Origin: Chersky-840 sp035604715
Lineage (GTDB): Bacteria > Actinomycetota > Acidimicrobiia > Acidimicrobiales > UBA8190
Length of the DNA stretch: 64,000 nt
Direction of reading: 5' to 3'
NCBI GenBank assembly: GCA_963731665.1
Contig: CAVSWP010000008.1
Span: forward strand, 682,001-746,000
Below, one piece after another: positions 61,533-64,000 of this stretch. A program made the position numbers and the translations under genes. How positions within the stretch are numbered: the stretch's first letter is position 1; each line of letters starts with the position of its first letter. The notes under the pieces are model-generated. The model saw only the letters and a list, made by a program, of their open reading frames with translations. It made no database searches and was not told the DNA's origin.

Positions 61533-64000
61533 ATGGAATGGGGCCTGATGCTCGCTCCCGATTCCTCGGCTGACCCCGCCCGCCCGACCGGGCTGGAGGG
61601 GTTCCACCCCGCCGTGGCCACGTGGTTCGCCCGGCGCTTCCCCGCCGGTCCCTCCGCCCCCCAGGAGCAGGGCTGGCCCTTCATCGCCGGGGGCACCGAC
61701 ACGCTGATCGCCGCCCCCACCGGCTCGGGAAAGACCCTGGCCGGGTTCCTGGTGGCCATCGACGCCGCCTACCGGGCCGCCGAGGAGGGCGACGACCTCG
61801 GCGGGGCGGTGCGCGTCGTCTACGTCTCGCCTCTCAAGGCCCTGGCCGTCGACATCCACCAGAACCTCGAGCGCCCCCTGGCCGAGATCGCCGAGGTGGC
61901 GCGTGAGCTCGGCCACCGCGTCCCGGCCATCACGGTGGCGGTGCGCACCGGTGACACCACCGCCGGGGAGCGCACCGCCATGGTGAAGACGCCGCCCACT
62001 TTCCTGGTCACGACCCCGGAGAGCCTGTACCTGCTGGTCACGGCGGAGCGCAGCCGGGCCGTGCTCGGGTCCGTGGCGACGGTCATCGTCGACGAGATCC
62101 ACGCCCTGGCCCGCGACAAGCGGGGATCACACCTGGCCATCACGCTCGAACGCCTCGAACAACTCCAGCTCGGCCGTCGACGACCCCAACGCATCGGATT
62201 GTCGGCGACGCAGCGCCCGATCGAGCAGACCGCCCGCCTGCTCAGCGGGGCCGGGGCGGCCGAACCGACCGCCATCGTGGACTGCGGCCATGCCCGGCGC
62301 CTCCAGGTCCGCATCGAGCTTCCCGAGACCGAGCTCTCGGCGGTGTCGTCCACTGAGCAATTCGGCGAGGTGATCGACCGCATCGCCGCCCACGTGCTCG
62401 AGCACCGCACCACCCTGGTGTTCGTCAACACCCGTCGGATGTCGGAGCGCCTGGCCCATCTCCTGGGCGAGCGCCTCGGGCCCGAACAGGTCTCCGCCCA
62501 CCACGGCAGCCTGTCCAAGGACCGCCGTCTTCGCGTCGAGGATCGCCTCCGGGCCGGGGATCTCCGGGCCCTCGTGGCCACGGCGTCGCTCGAGCTCGGC
62601 ATCGACATCGGGCCGGTGGAGCTGGTGTGCCAGGTGGGGTCACCGCGCGCCATCGCCACCTTCCTGCAGCGGGTGGGGCGCTCCAACCACTCCCGAGGCG
62701 GCACCCCCGAGGGGATCCTCTACCCGATGACGCGCGATGAATTGGTGGAGTGCGCGGCGCTGCTGGCGGCGGTGCGCGCCGGCCGGCTGGATGCCACCTG
62801 CCCGCCCGTCGCCCCTCTCGACATCCTGGCCCAGCAGATCGTGGCCGAGGTCGCCGCCGCGCAGGAATGCACCGAGGACGCGCTGTTCGAGCTCGTCCGC
62901 CGATCGGCGCCGTACGCGGGCCTCGAGCGCGCCGACTTCGACGCCGTGGTCGAGCTCGTGTCCGAGGGCATCACCACCGGTCGGGGAAAGCGCATGGCCT
63001 ACGTGCACCGAGACGAGGTCCACGGCGTGCTGCGCCCCCGACGCGGGGCCCGCCTCGCCGCGCTCACCAGTGGCGGGGCCATCGCCGAGGTGGGCGACTA
63101 CCGTGTCGTCGCCGAGCCCGACGACACGCCGGTGGGCTCGGTCAACGAGGACTTCGCCATCGAGTCGATGGTGGGCGACGTGTTCCTCCTCGGGACCCAC
63201 TCGTGGCGGATCCGGCGCGTCACCCAAGGCGAGGTCCGGGTGACCGACGCCGAGGGTGCGCATCCAACCATCCCGTTCTGGGTGGGAGAGGCACCGAGCC
63301 GGACCGAGGAGCTGTCCCAGGAGGTCTCCGCGCTGCGGCGCGCCGTGGGTGACCTCCTCACCGACACCGCTGCGGAGGACGGAGCCCCCCAGGCCCCCGC
63401 CGCGGCGCGGTCCCTCGTCGAGGAGACGTGCGGGCTCGAGCCCGACGCCGCCGAGCAGCTGGTGCAGTACCTGGCGGCCGCCCTCGGGGAGTTGGGCAGG
63501 CTGCCGACCGGAGACGACATCGTGTTCGAGCGGTTCTTCGACGAAGCCGGTGGCATGCAGATGGTGGTGCACGCCCCCTTGGGGGGGCGCATCAACCGGG
63601 GCCTGGGCCTGGCGCTGCGCAAACGTTTCTGTGCCACCTTCGACTTCGAGCTCCAGGCGGCCGCCAACGACGACTCCGTGGTGCTGTCGCTCGGCGCCCA
63701 GCACAGCTTCCCGCTCGACAGTGCCCCCCGCCTGCTGCGGTCGGAGACCGCCGAGGGGGTGCTCCGCCAGGCGGTGCTGGCGTCGCCGATGTTCGCGGCG
63801 CGCTGGCGCTGGAACCTCAACCGCTCCCTGGCCGTGCTGCGGTTCCGGGGTGGGAAGAAGAACCCCCTGCCCATCCAGCGCATGGAGGCCGACGACCTCA
63901 TGGCGGCCGTCTTCCCGGCCCTGGCCGCCTGCCAGGAGAACGCACCGGGCGGACCGGTGGTGATCCCCGACCATGTGCTCGTGCGCCAGACGCTCGTGGA
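61533..64000 (+). CDS. lhr: Lhr-type DEAD/DEAH helicase (N-terminal part, runs off the window)
   Basis: At least 822 residues of an SF2 3'-5' helicase involved in DNA repair, known from mycobacterial and E. coli Lhr. Motif I is A-P-T-G-S-G-K-T, motif Ia V-S-P-L-K-A-L, motif II D-E-I-H, motif III S-A-T, motif V T-A-S-L-E-L-G-I-D and motif VI Q-R-V-G-R-S. After the RecA-like domains a winged-helix and the Lhr core domain follow (R-M-A-Y-V-H-R, then S-R-T-E-E-L-S). Family members are about 1,500 residues, so roughly half is outside. ATG 61533; a second ATG at 61548 is possible. Confidence 0.92.
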   Translation, partial: MEWGLMLAPDSSADPARPTGLEGFHPAVATWFARRFPAGPSAPQEQGWPFIAGGTDTLIAAPTGSGKTLAGFLVAIDAAYRAAEEGDDLGGAVRVVYVSPLKALAVDIHQNLERPLAEIAEVARELGHRVPAITVAVRTGDTTAGERTAMVKTPPTFLVTTPESLYLLVTAERSRAVLGSVATVIVDEIHALARDKRGSHLAITLERLEQLQLGRRRPQRIGLSATQRPIEQTARLLSGAGAAEPTAIVDCGHARRLQVRIELPETELSAVSSTEQFGEVIDRIAAHVLEHRTTLVFVNTRRMSERLAHLLGERLGPEQVSAHHGSLSKDRRLRVEDRLRAGDLRALVATASLELGIDIGPVELVCQVGSPRAIATFLQRVGRSNHSRGGTPEGILYPMTRDELVECAALLAAVRAGRLDATCPPVAPLDILAQQIVAEVAAAQECTEDALFELVRRSAPYAGLERADFDAVVELVSEGITTGRGKRMAYVHRDEVHGVLRPRRGARLAALTSGGAIAEVGDYRVVAEPDDTPVGSVNEDFAIESMVGDVFLLGTHSWRIRRVTQGEVRVTDAEGAHPTIPFWVGEAPSRTEELSQEVSALRRAVGDLLTDTAAEDGAPQAPAAARSLVEETCGLEPDAAEQLVQYLAAALGELGRLPTGDDIVFERFFDEAGGMQMVVHAPLGGRINRGLGLALRKRFCATFDFELQAAANDDSVVLSLGAQHSFPLDSAPRLLRSETAEGVLRQAVLASPMFAARWRWNLNRSLAVLRFRGGKKNPLPIQRMEADDLMAAVFPALAACQENAPGGPVVIPDHVLVRQTLV

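Overview
The window is high-GC DNA with GTG and TTG starts, ATGA/GTGA gene overlaps, F420/LLM-type oxidoreductases, DUF35 plus thiolase-like pairs and a Lon protease of the actinobacterial kind. By inference it comes from an uncultured or poorly characterised actinobacterium, most likely of the Acidimicrobiia. No tRNA or rRNA gene was recognised. All family names come from motif reading; no database search was run.

Region 1 (about 1-18.4 kb) is dense core-like chromosome. A divergent promoter at about 3.75-3.85 kb separates an amidohydrolase from a long, tightly overlapping run: two class III CoA-transferases, three thiolase/lipid-transfer-protein-like enzymes paired with three DUF35 Zn-ribbon/OB-fold proteins, a ferritin-like protein and a receptor-like protein with no signal peptide. 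An NTF2-like protein, a P450 and a frameshifted methyltransferase follow on the other strand. The gene content resembles actinobacterial sterol or branched acyl-CoA side-chain catabolism. Two of the three thiolase-like proteins lack the nucleophilic cysteine, as in Ltp2-type retro-aldolases. Tag glycosylase, a cyclase with a YHS-like tail, a Nudix hydrolase, VOC proteins and a D-aminoacylase-like hydrolase fill the rest.

Region 2 (about 20-46.5 kb) is a gene-poorer accessory zone. It holds an IS30 remnant, a flavodoxin plus dienelactone-hydrolase pair, an MFS pump with its TetR regulator and candidate operator, a phasin-like gene, an SDR fragment, a KAS III-like synthase and a frameshifted acyltransferase. 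It also holds one truncated and one complete IS110 transposase with the same 5' non-coding end, and a Tn554-like module of two tyrosine recombinases plus a small HTH protein bounded by 15-bp inverted repeats. Large secreted proteins (one with an LAxTG-like anchor) and a lipoprotein esterase are here too, as is a plasmid/ICE-like Xis plus RecA-fold ATPase pair. Two diverged, inverted copies of a unit made of a structured hairpin and a small gene lie 19 kb apart (26.9-27.4 and 45.9-46.4 kb).

Region 3 (46.5-64 kb) returns to core-like content: SDR, LLM monooxygenase, HSL-type esterase, DUF2277 protein, PIG-L deacetylase, zinc alcohol dehydrogenase, a secreted repeat protein (frameshifted), Lon, a PAS protein, a decayed TnpB between short inverted repeats, an NAD-dependent epimerase-like protein, an ABM-like protein, an MBL-fold hydrolase, a second F420-type LLM oxidoreductase and the start of an Lhr-type helicase that runs off the end.

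Several otherwise well-conserved genes carry single-base frameshifts (about 15.46, 30.56, 43.62 and 53.4 kb). Either the assembly has residual indels or these genes are decaying; reads would decide.
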